From NCBI GenBank assembly GCA_905221605.1, contig CAJNDS010002238.1, positions 124,001 to 188,000 of the forward strand: a DNA stretch of 64,000 nt, given 5' to 3'. This DNA is from Symbiodinium natans (Eukaryota > Sar > Dinophyceae > Suessiales > Symbiodiniaceae). This document shows, piece by piece, positions 31,801-45,748 of the stretch (positions within the stretch are counted from its first letter, which is position 1; each line of letters starts with the position of its first letter). Below the pieces are notes generated by a model. That model saw only the letters and a list, made by a program, of their open reading frames with translations, searched no databases and was not told the DNA's origin. The translations under genes and the position numbers were made by a program.

Positions 31801-34800
31801 CCGCCGCGTGCATGACGTTTTAGATCCCAGCGCATAACGCGTTTAACCCAACGTTGGTTTGGATGTTTGGCAGTGCACGTATCGAGATTCCCTGTCCGTG
31901 TCAGAAATCCCACACGTATGACAGTGGCTGTGCCTCAGTCGTCGATATCACCGTTTTCTGGGCATTCAACCGTAGACCGACTTCTTTGATCTCTTCAACC
32001 AAATATTGCAGTAAATGTACAGCAGAATAGCCTCATGCGCAGATCTTGCAAACAGCAAACATCATCTGCGAACCGGAAATCCAATATTTTCCATTCCATC
32101 ATGAAAATTTCCACCCTGTGTCCGGATTTGTTTTTTAAAGCGGGCGCCTCTTTACTACATCAGTAGCACAATAGGCCGTTCTTGTGGGTCTTTCAACTCG
32201 GTGTGAAACGGATCGCCAGAAGACAAAAAACAAAACCAAGAACAAAGAAGCCACCCAACCCACCAAAGCAGCCACAAACAACCAACCAACAAACCAGAAG
32301 AGGGCGGCGACACTACTGAGAGAGACCCCACGCGCTCAGTACCCAAGCTCGTCGATGTAGTTCCAGAGCAGAGCCATAGTAGCACCAAGTCGTGTGGGGA
32401 AGCCGCAAAATGCGATTGTGTGCCAGAGAACAAAACCACCATCACGCAATCATCAGAACAAATGGGCAACCTGAAGGTCAAATGGGCAGCCTGAAGGTTG
32501 GATAGTCACAAATCCGCAGCTACCATTGCCGGCATTCCAAGCTCAGGCGGTGCGAGCCTATGCAGACGGTTGCAACAGCCGAAGTCCGACTGTTGTAGCA
32601 AACCGAAGTGATGCAATACACCATTGGGGCCTACCCCTCCCACAGAGAGGGGCTAAAGGTGCCCCACGGTGATCAGCCAGTGGGGTCTTATGTAATAAGC
32701 CACAGCAACTAACGATGGTGATCTGCCAATGATGCGCACAGCCAAAATAGCCAAAAAGCGCCAAGGTAGCTCCTTTAAGAGTCATTTGCAAGGCGACATT
32801 CCGACACAGTTCACCAGGCAGTGTCAATCAAGGCAGGAGACCATCACGGTGCAACGTAGAAGCACGCACCGTGACCAGTCAGGGCGGGATCTGCTTGAAG
32901 TTCTAATTCGACAGGTGTTCGCCCCACTGAATCCTCCTACCCCATGGTGATCAGCCAGTACCGAAAGTAGCCGAGAAGCTACCGATTCCATCGCTCTTCA
33001 CAGCTCATTTTGCTTCGAATGTTTTCATTCTTGCAGTAGCAAGCTCGGGGGGCGGATCAATTGTCCTATCATTGCCAGGGGCCTTCCCAGCTGCTATCCG
33101 CCTGTCGGGCTTGTCCAGATGTCTCGACTCCCACTCGAAAGCGTGGTTCCGCCACAACCCCTGCTGGGACCACCGCCGCGGCGACTGTGTAAGGTCCCTG
33201 TCAGGTGCTTCCCGCATGCCCCAGCAAATTCTCCGCTTCCGTTCCCAAGGAGGGATGCGTTTGGACATTGGCACAGACGACAATTGGGCCACTCGTGCTT
33301 TGGCAGAGCCACAGCGTTCTAGCGGCCGCATCTATTTGCTCGAATTGAATTCCTCCGTCACTCTTATGCCTGTAAGGGAAGGAAGTTATCACTTTGAGAG
33401 CCAGAAGGTTCTGGCTCTGTGGGATTTCGATGGCAATACAGCAGCGGTAACCCGCAACATACTTGGAAATACCTGGCTTTCCTGCACTCCAAACTGGGGC
33501 CGCTGGTAAGGCACCATCTTGCCGCCGGCCTTAAGACGACAGAGTCTCCCTCCAGAAACCTCCCTTACCAGTTTGGGCAAGTGAGCGTTCCGACGCCGAG
33601 CGGACCGCCTGTGCGCCGATAAGAGCTTCCCAAGGCGCACAAAAAAAGGAGGAGGGGTGCACGAGAAGAGAAGAGGGGTTTGAGCAATGGTGAGCATCAG
33701 CAAACAAAAAGAAGGGGCGTTAGGTACGTGCCCCTTGAGCTCTAAAGTCTTCTTCTGCTGTCTTCTTCTGGCGTCTCCACTTGCAGGCGGGGTGAGATGA
33801 TGCAAGGCGGCTACCTCGGGAAATGGTGGAGTTCGGGACCCAGGGACAACCGGGCAGTGGAAAGATGAACACTCTTGCACGCAACAGAGTCTGTGACCCT
33901 ATGCTAGGTGTGCCAGAAGCGGCGAAGCCAACTGGACGCGTAAAAGCCAGACAGCTGTCAAGCTTGCAATATGCCTTTTTTCGAGACGATGGTGCTTAAC
34001 AAGTTCGCGTGAGGTAAGCTTACGTGCAAGGACAGGATCAGGGACGTAGAAAGGTTCTTCGATGACAGTCCCCCTATTCTCCTCATGTTTGACTTGACTG
34101 CTACCTATAGCACTGACAGTTTTGGAAAAACAACAAGCAATCTCGCCCTGACTTTGTTTAAATGTTGAAGCCCACAGGTGATCAGAATGAAGCAACAAGC
34201 CGATCCCGAAGTGCTGATGGCACCCTGATCCAACATCTGAGGGGCGGCGAAAGACAGCGAGACCCAATAACTTCCCCAAAGCATCCCAGTGTCCCCAGTC
34301 CTTTGCAAAAAACTTTTTCATACTTACCAAAAGAGGAACGAGTCACGACAGCCGGGGGCTGCCTTGGAACCCACACCGATTTCGCCAACCAACAAAGTCC
34401 AAAGCTTGCAGGCCCAGAACACCCAAGTGACACATCCGGGACTGAGTCTTGTTGGTTGAGTGTGAAATGCAGAAAACTTGGCTGCGGTTCTCAAACCGGG
34501 ATGGAGTCTCGGAAGCCCGAAACCGCTGTGGGCGTAAGGGGCTTTCGGGGCTCTCACTTGGGGGGCAAAAAGCCCAATTGCGAGAGCCCCAATCCCTGAT
34601 GCCCACTCGACACCTTCGATGTCAAAACCCAAATTCCTCTCGCATAAGTTGCATCCAGACGTGTTTAGTCACAAAAGGTACAAGTGAAAAAGGCACAGAT
34701 CACTCAAGCTCATGAGAAACCAACATAACATGAGGGGATGGACCAGGGAATGTGGTTCGGTGGGGTGGCTGCTCCGGCCAGACAGCTGTGTTGTCTGCAT

Positions 34801-35489
34801 CCGCTAGGCAAGTGCACAGCGCATGCCACTGCAAGATCCTGCTCGCCAACCGCACAATGAAAAAAAACAACAACAACCTCCCGCTCAGCATTGTGCTGGA
34901 TCACAGGTACAGAAGGAGTATAGCTGCTTACAGATCCCCAAGCAGGAGGCCTCGGCCACCACGTTGGATATCACGGCATGTCACGGCGCACGGCTTTCTG
35001 CATCCAGGACTCGAACTCGACACTGGAGCTTCGTGAAGGTCTTGGCATGTCTTGGCATTCAGAGACCGAGACCGGCTGCGCAGTGGCATCAGAACACGTG
35101 CAGGAGAAGAACGCCATGAGCTTGCAGGTTTACAAGCCCGAGTCGCTGACTTGAGGCCATGCAGTTAGTAGATGTTGAGAGAGTTGCAACGACACGAGCG
35201 TACATGAATAAGTAACAAGTTGCCGTAGGTTTAGTTTGCCTTTGGATGAAGCCGTTTCACGTAGTTTCGCATATGTTTCGTGGAGATCTAGGTTTGCACA
35301 AGCTTGCACCTTGGAGCTAGGTTCGTGATGCATGAATCCATGGTGCAAGCTAATATTGCCCAAACAGTTGTGACACCATAAGGGGTCCGAACATGCAGAA
35401 TAAGCGAGGGGGCCCTGCCTTTTTCTCGAAGCCTGCTGTCTTCTTGGACGAAAAATCGCGCTCTCGCCTAGGCCTAGGTGCGGGAGCGC

Positions 35490-35509
35490 GCGTGAGCGCG
35501 CGCTCACGC
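35490..35509. repeat. Perfect 20-bp palindrome
   Basis: GCGTGAGCGC followed by its exact complement GCGCTCACGC. The 12-bp palindrome CCTAGGCCTAGG lies just left at 35467-35478. Function unknown. Confidence 0.85.
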
Positions 35510-36934
35510 TTGCTGTCCTCGAACATCGCTTTTTTGCTTCTGTGTTCGCGAAGGCACAGAGCAGACAACAGTCGAAGAGAGGGGGTTGCAATCCGTAAAA
35601 GGAAAAGTTATTCTTTGCAGGAAGCGTGCATTGGGCACACTGACATCGATTGGTCCTGCTCCAGCACAGAGAACGTCTCTTTCAAACGTCTTCTACGCTT
35701 CCCATCGCGATTCTCGCGCCTCAGCAAGTGTGTTGGCCGTCGGTCTTTCTTGGGGCTGTTGGCCTGCTTCATGGCTTCGCATTGGCATGTAGAGGCGACC
35801 TCGCCTTTGAATGAGCCTGCGGCTCTCCAGCCTTTGAGGCCGAGGTGCACGGCATTGCCGTGTTTTTGTGGATCGCGGTGGAGATAGGGCCAGCAGATTG
35901 GAGTTGCCGCCGTCGGCCGAGAGATTGCATTGTTTTTGCCCAGGGCCACCCACGGAAGGCCAATCGGCTTTGGGGCTCGCTACTGGGTTGTAACCAAAGA
36001 CTTTTTTGGGGTGGATTGTAGACTCTATGCGTGTCGTGTCGCAAGTTGGTGGCTGCTTCTTCTCGTGACGTCCTCTGGGAAGAACAATCAAGGACATCTC
36101 CGCCGTGTGTAGAGCTGAATGAATCGCAGCTATATGCCCGTTGCACCTTTTGGGAGTCGGCATGTGTCGCTCGGCAGAGCGTTTAACACGCTGTGTGGAA
36201 GCAGGGTCAAGAAAACATCATGTTAAGCGTCAAGTAAACATCACGTTAAAGACTTCAGCGTGCATCCATCCCCAGTTGAGCCTCTTCCAGACTATCCGCT
36301 ATGCAATTTGGACCCGCAACCTCTAAGCTCTCAACACCAAAATTGTCTGGGCCTTGCCAGCCTTAATTGTCTGAGCCTTGCAGCTTCCAAAAACCCCTAA
36401 ACCTTGAAACTCTTAAAAGAACAAGCAAACTCTGAAGTACGAAAGAATGTTCTCAATCCTAAAAACCGCAAAAAGCCCTAAACCCTAAACCCAAAATCCT
36501 AAACACCTCAACCCTAAACCCTCAATCCCAAGCCGTAAACTCGAAAACCCTAAAAGTCTCTTGTTCCTTTTGTTCAGGCAAACCTGAAAAAATACGAAAA
36601 ACTGTCCTAAACCCGAACTCAAGCCCTGACCCCTAAACTGCTCCTAAAACACCAAAATTGTCTAGGCCTTGCAGCCTCAAGAATAAACCCCTTGAACCAA
36701 AGCTGAACAAGAAACCGAATAAGTGGGTTAAAATAAGGGTAAAACAAGCAAGCAAATGAAAACACGGAAGACAATTAAACAAAACATCCATTTGTGCAAA
36801 ACAAAAATGTAAAACACCAGAAGAGAGATGGCCCAAAAGATGTTTGCCGTGCGTTAACTCCATGCACTTGACTCTTCGTAATCGAACTGTATGCTCTTGC
36901 ATTGTCACTTGTACACTGCACTATGCACTGGAAC

Positions 36935-36972
36935 TGCATGGCATTCAAGTGTGTGGAGTTGAATGCCATGCA
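36935..36972. repeat. Hairpin, 14-bp perfect stem
   Basis: TGCATGGCATTCAA at 36935-36948 pairs with 36959-36972 around a 10-nt loop. The left side is followed by no T run, so it does not look like a simple terminator. Confidence 0.8.
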
Positions 36973-37295
36973 CTGACAGCTTTGGAAGAAAGAAGCAGAA
37001 CATGTCAACAATCACAGGACGGAAGCAACAAGTCTGGAATCCAAGATTGTTGCCTGCCTGTTAGACGTGCACCCAATGCAAGCAGTCATCAGTTTAAATC
37101 GGCTGGGTAACAAGCCAGAGCATGCGGACATTTGCAGGCACACGCGCGGTTGCGGCCCGCCCTTCCGCTCAAGCTCCCTCCACTGCCCTACATGCTTGAC
37201 AAAAGGCGCGGTTCAACGCAGCTCAAAATCAAAAACATGTTAAAAATCAAGCAACTTCAAACAAGCGAAAAACACAACATGTTGGTAATATCTAG

Positions 37296-37505
37296 ATGGC
37301 TTCGGTTCAGGCAGAGCACAGACTGATGCAGTCGATACAGATTGAATTACCTTTCAAGTCACATGTAACAGCAAAGACCTTCAGCCAACTGGGACTGCCA
37401 AGCAAGAGGCAGATGGTGCTCAATGGTAGAAATGTCACAATAACAGGGTTCTACAAAGTTTGGAACGCAGGGAAACCGCAGAGAGTCGTTGTTTATAAAG
37501 AATAA
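37296..37505 (+). CDS. Small ORF or terminal exon, unknown
   Basis: A 69-codon frame starts with ATG and contains QIELPFKSHVTAKTFSQLGL, RQMVLNGRNVTITGFYKVW and PQRVVVYKE before TAA. Composition is convincingly protein-like. The family is not recognised. An AG immediately before the ATG (ATATCTAG) would also allow it to be a last exon. It ends about 110 bp before the large CTA/ACT array. Confidence 0.45.
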   Translation: MASVQAEHRLMQSIQIELPFKSHVTAKTFSQLGLPSKRQMVLNGRNVTITGFYKVWNAGKPQRVVVYKE

Positions 37506-37616
37506 AAAACGAAAAAAGAACACTGTTGAAAGGCCGCAAAGGTCAGAAACGCTGCGCCTGCGCATGTTTTTATACCTTCCAAAAACAAGCGGGCAAACCA
37601 TGGGGTTGCACCGTAC

Positions 37617-38940
<1,324 letters not shown>

Positions 38941-41280
38941 TTTACTTTTCCCACTGACCTTAAGGGCAAAAAAAGAAACTAACTAAAACCCTCGAGACGA
39001 TTATGATTACGTCGCATTACGACCACGAATACGACCTGCGACTCTGACCGCTACGACAATACTACAGTGCTACTGCTGCTGCAATGACGATGACAACGAC
39101 TACGATGACGACGATGACAAGGACTATAACGATGGCCACAAACGACTATGGCTATTTTGTCACCGCTTCTTGTGCAGTACCACTCCTGCAAGTGCTGCGC
39201 TACTCACGCGAGTCATGCATGTCAACGCTTGCTGCAGTCTTGTTTCAAGTTTACTTTATCCATTTTAGAGCCACGGTCACGACACGATGCAAAGACCACC
39301 AATCCGCCCATACAGACCTCAAAACGCGCGTGCAGCAACTGCACTCCGAGCATGCGGTTGGTGGATGTTACCCCACAAGACGCACTGGTACTTGGCTTCA
39401 CCTCTTCTGCGCTGGACAGTCCATTCACTGCCCGGGTTACCTCGTGCCTTGAGCGCTGCCACTGAGCCTCCAAGTATAGGGGTTTTTTGCACTCCTCCAC
39501 CGCAGGGCCTAGCCGCTCAAGGCGGCTTCAGCTTCTCCTCCTCGCGGCAGGCGAGGAGTGTGAGTCCATGCATTTGCCCCTTCATCTTTTCCCTAACCCG
39601 TCGTCGGCTCACAGTTGTCAGATTATTGAGGAGACGCACCATCGCGCAGCTGTCCGGATCCAGGCCTGCTGACGTATTGAGGCGCTAGATTAGTTGCCAC
39701 TGTGTTTGTGGCTTTGGTGAACATCTGCGAACGTTGGGGAGGCTTTCATCCGTGGCACGATGTGCAGGTGGATCTGCAGGCTCCGCCAAAGCTAGAGCCT
39801 GGCTTGGTGACACATGTGACACTCAGAACGCCTTGGTTTGTGTTGATCGTTTGTGCAGGAAGATCCTTCAGGAGAAGCGAGCCAATGAAGAGGCGCTGCT
39901 GGAGTCCTGATTGCATTAGAGGAAGGGTTCTACAAAGGTTTTATCAGATATCTGTGCATCGCAGGCTTGGACTAGAAAACAAATTCGGACATTTCAAACA
40001 TGTAATTTGGGAGGGATGTGGAGCCAATGATTGTTTTAGGGATGTGGAGCCAATGATTGCATTGAGCTTACTCAAGGTCATGGATGAGTAGTTCCTTTGC
40101 CCAAGCTTCTCAGTTTCCGATGTGGCCAGCAGCAATCATCAGCATGAATGAATGCTCCTGAATTCTCCGCGTCAAAGCAGTAGTCTTCGGCAAGTATAGA
40201 AGGACTGTTGCTGAATTGGTGTCGAGCACTACGGTCGGAATCGAAGTTCGCAGAACTCTGCAGCTTGCTGTCGCGGATTTCGCAAGCGATGACGCCTTGC
40301 GCCCAGTCGACGTTCCGAGAGGACCACGCAGGATCAAATCTTCTGCAAGTCTGCAGGAAAGGCTGGGGAGAATCGAGTGACGTGAAAGTATGAACGCATG
40401 AAGCGGTGGGTGCACTGGCCGAAGAACAGCGGGTGCTTTGGACAGCTTCGCCCCAGTAGGCGTTTGGTGTCTAGCAAACCCTGCGCGTGGCAGGTTTGCC
40501 AAGAATGTGCTGTGCAGCGCCCGTGCGCACGCTCGGGAACTCGCTATGCGACTATGCTAAGGGCGCGACTTCGCGCGAGTGTCGTGGCCTCACGCTTGCT
40601 CATGTGCAAGCTAGCCCTAGTAGGAGCCTGAGCCTGGTGAAACAGGCGGTGCCTCACTGTATCGCAGCTTTGTTGCTGGAGGAGGCGGCAATGTTTGTTG
40701 CGCGCTGTGCGGTCAGCCCTCCCGCCCCAAGCCCAAAATTCTCATAGTTCCCAAACCACCCTTCTTCAAACAGTCCAAAGGAATTCCCGAACCCTAAAAC
40801 CATAAATCCCGAAAGCCCTACCAGGGCTTAGGGTTGTGTGGGACAATTCTAAAACCCTATGAACCCCACAAGGCCGTTAAGCCCCTATAAGCTCCCTAAT
40901 AGTTCTATGAACCCTTTTCGCCCTAAAATCATTAAAAGCCCAGCCACCCCTTTAGCCCTTTTGCCCCTTATAAACCCTAAATACCCCGGACCAAGCGCCA
41001 CACCACCAGGGAGGGGGGCAGGGGGGATTGGGGCGCAACTATACAGTCAGGAGATTCTCGCAGGGCCCCCAGCCCAACTCCGCACCCCCCCCCTCCACCC
41101 CCTCTTTAACCCCTCACGATGCTTGACCTCGAACTCGAACGCTTCGCGACTGAGCTCTTTTATGTTCGGAGTGGTGGAGGTAGCTGGGGTTGGTGGAGTT
41201 GGAAAATAGGATTATCATTGAGTGCCCATTCCGTTTTAGCATGCGAGGCCACATATGGAGGCGACAATACTTCAACACTC
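38941..41280. other. No supported gene; includes short dispersed repeat copy 2
   Basis: ORFs at 39702-40091 and others lack domains. 40970-41070 is the second copy of the short repeat at 16500-16640 (inverse orientation). A 26-bp unit, GGATGTGGAGCCAATGATTG plus spacer, is duplicated at about 40015-40060. Confidence 0.4.
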
Positions 41281-41282
41281 TT

Positions 41283-41334
<52 letters not shown>

Positions 41335-41373
41335 TCTCACTCACATCACTCATCACTCTCTCCTCTCTCTCTC

Positions 41374-41453
<80 letters not shown>
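41281..41453 (+). repeat. (CT)n microsatellite, left flank of the LINE
   Basis: Two long (CT)n runs (about 41287-41338 and 41381-41453) separated by CT-rich sequence. The repeat stops abruptly at AAGCACCACGG, which I take as the approximate 5' end of the non-LTR retrotransposon. Confidence 0.9.
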
Positions 41454-41454
<1 letters not shown>

Positions 41455-42165
41455 AGCACCACGGCTCCAGCTGATACAGTGTGTAGTAAACTCTCCCATG
41501 GTGCGTACATGCCGGCGAGTCTGGTCCCTTCTTCTTTTGACATGGTCCTGGCAATGCACACCAACAAGCCACCGACGGCCCCATATTCTGGGAGCCGAAG
41601 CAACACTCCCTTTGCGGACGAGTTGGTGGAGGCGGCTAACAAACAGGAGCAGCAGGGGCACGATTGATGCTCAGGAAGCTGAATTGGTCTTCATGCTAAG
41701 GACTGACTCCGCAGTGAGGAAGGAACGCTTCTCTTGGGCTGGAGTTTGGGGTTTGCAGCTCCCTCAGCCCAGTACTTCGGGGGCAGTCATGAGGGTTACA
41801 CTGCTTCAAAAGGGAAGCCACGCGGCCCCCCCAGGGAGCCGGAGCAGCGCAGACCAGGTATGCATGCAGCTTCCCCTAAGAGAAGCCTCTCTCAAGCCCT
41901 CCGTGTGTCAGGACTTGGCCCGGGTGGAGTGCCGCCGGATACTCGACTTCGTTCGGCCGGGCTCCCGGCGGCTACAGCACACCGGAAAGGCAGACTGTGC
42001 ATGGTTCTTCTTGTGTGCTGGTCTTCAGCGTCCTGCAGGGAGCAGTGAGACTGGCTGCGGCTCTAGCCAAGGGCAATGGGGATTGATGTGTACATGCAGA
42101 GGCAGGTCTCAAGTTCACGCTTTTTCACCCGCCCTCACGGCCCGGCAGACCACGGCCCCTTTGGG

Positions 42166-43215
42166 ATGCCGCCATGGCACAGGCGTAAAGGACACCGAGC
42201 GAGGGTGAGGCCCGACGGAACCAGGCGCAGAACACAGGGAGAACTAGAGGCAAGAGCTGAGAGGCAGGCACAAAGAGCAGCGGTGACCCCTCCTCCTCCT
42301 CTCGCTCATGCTTCAAGAAGAAGGCCTCCTTCTCCACCGCCGCCCAGCAGGAAGTGTGCCAGAGCAGACCCAGAGGCCGTAGAGGTTGTAGAGGTTGTTG
42401 ACGTGGAGGACGTTGAAGAGGAACCAACTTCGGCGCCCGCAGTGGTACCGCGATCCTCTGAAGGTTCCCGGTCTCCACCCACCGCCAAGTGGTGGCCAAG
42501 GTCACGAGCTGCGGCGCCCGACAGGGTACCGGGCCCCTCGTCGAGAGACAGTCGGTCACGGCCCTCTTCGTCTTCGTCCGGGATGGCTTCCTTGGCGACA
42601 AGATGTCCTCGGGAGGCGCCGCGAACTCCGGTTTATGGCGAGCGTCGGCGCCGTATCAGTGGGATACTTAGTTGCATCCTGCGCCACGACGCCGTCCGTC
42701 TCCGCGTCCCCATCCTGGGTGACGGCACCTGTGATCTGCGCACGCTGGTCCAGGCAAGGGACTTGCGCCAGCTCGGCGTTACCGAAGGTGAAGTTCTTTA
42801 TGTGGTCGACACCGACAGGAAGGGCAGGTTTGAAGAGATCCAGTACCCCTCTGGACCCCGAATAAGAGCAGTGCAGGGCCACAATCGACAAGTCCAGGCC
42901 AGGCTGGATGATACCCGTATGTATGAGACTCTGACGGCTCGCTCGGTGGTGGGTCTCACAGCCTTTCACGGGACACGCCGTGACCGGCTGGCGGAGATCA
43001 TGAACAGCGGTCTCCAGGCAGGCGGCCCCCGCGGGGACCGGGCCCACATCCACATGGCCACGAGCATGGATGGGGTTAGAGCAGACTCGGAGGTGGTGCT
43101 GGTCATGAACCCCGAAATCCTCCTGGCAGCCGGCCTCACGCTCTTCCGTTCACGCAATGGCTACCTGCTGACGCCAGATGCCATCGCCCCTGAGCATATC
43201 CAGCGCGTCATCCGC
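42166..43215 (+). CDS. Tpt1/KptA-like RNA 2'-phosphotransferase domain in LINE ORF
   Basis: Tpt1/KptA enzymes remove a splice-junction 2'-phosphate from RNA using NAD+. The domain lies at about 42647-43215 with family motifs in order: ILSCILRHDAV, DRKGRFE, IRAVQGHN, LTAFHGTRRDRL, IHMATS and NGYLLTP. N-terminal to it is a basic, proline-rich tail starting MPPWHRR with DGTRRRTQGELEARAERQA. I prefer ATG 42166 to 42076 because the same N-terminal pattern starts at ATG 43564. No stop separates it from the next module: the same frame runs on to 45438 through a stretch (43216-43560) that reads like untranslated sequence. Role is unknown. It could act on RNA ends, or on nucleic acid termini by ADP-ribosylation as some Tpt1 proteins do. 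Confidence 0.75.
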
Positions 43216-43563
43216 TGCAAAAGCATCCAGCAAGGGACACATGCGCAAACCCGTGCATGCAGTGACACCTCATCTTGTCTGTCAGTACAGCTTTACTCAT
43301 TTGCTGCCCAGGCTGCTTCCTGCTCTCGGCGCCCGTCTGGGTACCGTCATAGGTCGTGGGCTCGGCACGGAGCAAACGGCAGACTGTATCTGAGTAGGGT
43401 GTGGAAGTTCAGATACGTGCCAGCTCCTTTCCGTCGGAGGTGGCATCGACTCACCAGGGCCAGGGTGAGGCGCGCCCTTCTGTCTGTGCAGGGCTTGCAA
43501 GTTAGACTGCTAGGTAGTTGCGGAGCAGCCGTTTCATGCCTGCATGCCCGCCGACTTGCGCAG

Positions 43564-45400
43564 ATGGACCAAGATAGAGGTAACTACTGGAGGCCCCACG
43601 GGGGACCCCGAAACCGCTATAGGGAGGATGGGACTCGGCGCCGCTCGGCGGGGGAGCTGGCCAAGCGGGCGACCAGAGCTGCTGAGAAGGCAGCACAGAC
43701 GGCCCCCACTCAGGGGACCGCTGCAGCCGAGCCCGCTGCAGCGGCTGCAGCGTCTTCAACTGTGCCGCCGGCTACGCAGCAGCGGGTGGAGGCATCTTCT
43801 GGCAAGCAAGCCCCAGTGGTATCTGCCATGTCTGCCAACGCACCAGCTTTTTACCCTAACATGACGCAAGCGGCCCCTTTCCTGGGAGCCGGAGTTCAGA
43901 CTTCCCAGCAGGTGCCTCCGATGGCTCCGTCACCTGTGCAACAGTCTGGGCATGGTGCCAAAGCTGCCATCACATGCTGCCCCACTCACACAGCCGACCA
44001 GGGGGCTTCAAACGCGCAGGCTTCGGTGTCTTCCACGCCCACACCTTTGCCAGGACCCCCCCAACAGCCTCTCACCAAAGATGTCTCTGGAGGCGCCACA
44101 GAACAGCAACATTCCACTGCGTCCCCCCAGAGGGTCGACGGATGGGCCCAGGCGACGCCGTCCAGGGTTGACAGCTCGACGCAGACGGTGCCGCCGCCGC
44201 CCCCGCCGCCTCCAAAAAGACACAGGTCAGTGCCGGCGCCAGTCCTGATACCCGCGGTTGCTTTTACAGCCACAGAATCCGAATGTGTTCGAATCTGGGG
44301 TATCTTCGACTCTGTCAGAGAGATTTCCCATCGTCTTAAAGCTGCCGGGCATGCTGAGCGGTATCGGGCCTTCTTGGCCAAAGGCCACTACCGCAAGTAC
44401 CACTCAGCCTTTCACAACTCTCCGGCCACCTCGGGTGTGCCGCGCGTGGGCAACTGGTGCGTGGGTGCTGCGGCGACCTGTCTGCTTCCCGAGGTCCACG
44501 TCTTTTTCCCAGGAGACCAGCCGGAAGCTGTGGGAGACGCGACAGAGGCGTGGTTTGGCCGGGAATGTGGTGCGACGCTCCCTCATGAGCCTCTCCAACT
44601 TCCACCTCCTGCTGATGTGGGTCTCGAAGCCTCCCGATATGAGTGGAAGCAGGACTTCTGTGCGCTGCTCAACCTGACCCACTCTCTCCACGAAGGTATT
44701 CCGACAGGCCTGTATAGGAAGCTTCACTGGTGGGACTCCTTAGCAAATAGGGAACTAGCCTTTGCCCAGTTTTTTCCGCGCCCGAGTGGGCTGACGGCCC
44801 CCCAAGGGGACCGAGGCGCAGCTGCAGAGCCACTGCGGCCAGGGCGTCGTCACTTTCTCACGCCTGACTCGGACACCTCAGCTTCAGTGGCATTTTACGA
44901 GATGTGCTGTAGGCAGTTGCTTCGGTTAAAGCTGCGAGTCACACTCGTAAGTTCCTCAAGCCTCTGTCAGGTACGTGGCCTGTTTTCGCGGAATCAGGCC
45001 TGGTGGCTCTGGCCTTGGTTGCTTGCTCTCATGTTCAAGCACTTTCTCAAAGTTAACTTCAGCTGTGTCAGTTATGCAATGTGCCAACGCACGTCGAGCC
45101 GTCCCGGTCCCAAGTCCGGGGCTAGACACACCTATGTGTTTCTTCTCGTGATTTTCTCGACCTTGGTGGTGTCTAGTGGTGTGAGGGTTGGTGGTCAGGG
45201 TACCTCCCCGCCACCCGGAGGGGCTGGTGCTCCAGGTCTCTCTGTTAACAAGGCTGTCCCGAAGCCTAGAGGTAGGAATGTTCCTGACTTGCTGGCTTCT
45301 CCCCCTACCTTCAAAACTGCAAAACGAGCCTTCCAGAGGGCTCTGCGTCGAGCGCAACTTCATGGTACCACCATGTATCGCGGCCGTTGTCGTACTTTAC
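43564..45400 (+). CDS. N-terminal part of the LINE polyprotein, cut by insertion
   Basis: From ATG 43564 the frame starts MDQDRGNYWRPHGG and RYREDGTRRRSAGELAKRA, repeating the N-terminal module of the Tpt1 protein. Then come alanine/proline-rich linker, a segment with VRIWGIFDSVREISHRLKAA and HYRKYHSAFHN, an aromatic region (EWKQDFCALLNLTHSLHEG), and finally KRAFQRALRRAQLHGTTMYR. I recognise no catalytic domain. At 45400 the frame enters the inserted element and stops at 45438. Joining codon bases 45400 and 55063-55064 continues the same frame into the endonuclease, so this is the front part of one large protein (endonuclease behind it). Confidence 0.7.
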
Positions 45401-45669
45401 TACCCGGGTCCTCCCGGGGGGATTGTTCCGTTACTTGAGTCGGGGGGGGTGGGTGGGCGCTCCTTGGAACGTTGGATGCTGGCCTTTGGCAACTTGTGGA
45501 AAAGCTTTGTGGGTGTTTTCGAAAAACTCTGCTTGAAAGTGATTTGATTTGGCATGCGGTATTTGGCAAATTTGAGTGTGGTGAAGCCCTTGCAGATTTG
45601 ACATCTTTCCAATTGATTGGGCATTGTTTGCTCTGCGTTGCTCGAGACCGGATCGTGAAATTTTTGATG
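45401..45669 (+). repeat. Split direct repeat A1
   Basis: Matches 54360-54628 (A2) base for base as far as I can read, offset 8959. It starts TACCCGGGTCC and ends TTTTTGATG. As the left terminus it interrupts the LINE ORF. Confidence 0.9.
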
Positions 45670-45748
45670 TGAGAGGGAGCATAGACCTTCGGCGCTAGTC
45701 ATGGCGCTGAGACTGCTAGTTCTGTCTGGTTGATGCTTCATTGGGTGA

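Larger units (their letters stand above)
31801..37295. other. No supported gene over 5.5 kb
   Basis: Returns to mixed composition. ORFs up to about 165 codons occur on both strands (for example 33072-33509 plus) without domains or clear protein sense. CCCTAAA-like scraps lie at 36.47-36.60 kb. Two small palindromic features are listed separately. Unrecognised short exons could be present. Confidence 0.35.

Noticed and set aside
41119-41667. Leu/Ser-repeat ORFs and Arg/Glu-repeat ORFs on the opposite strand
   Set aside because: They are products of the (CT)n microsatellite; the same occurs at 60.9-61.1 kb.
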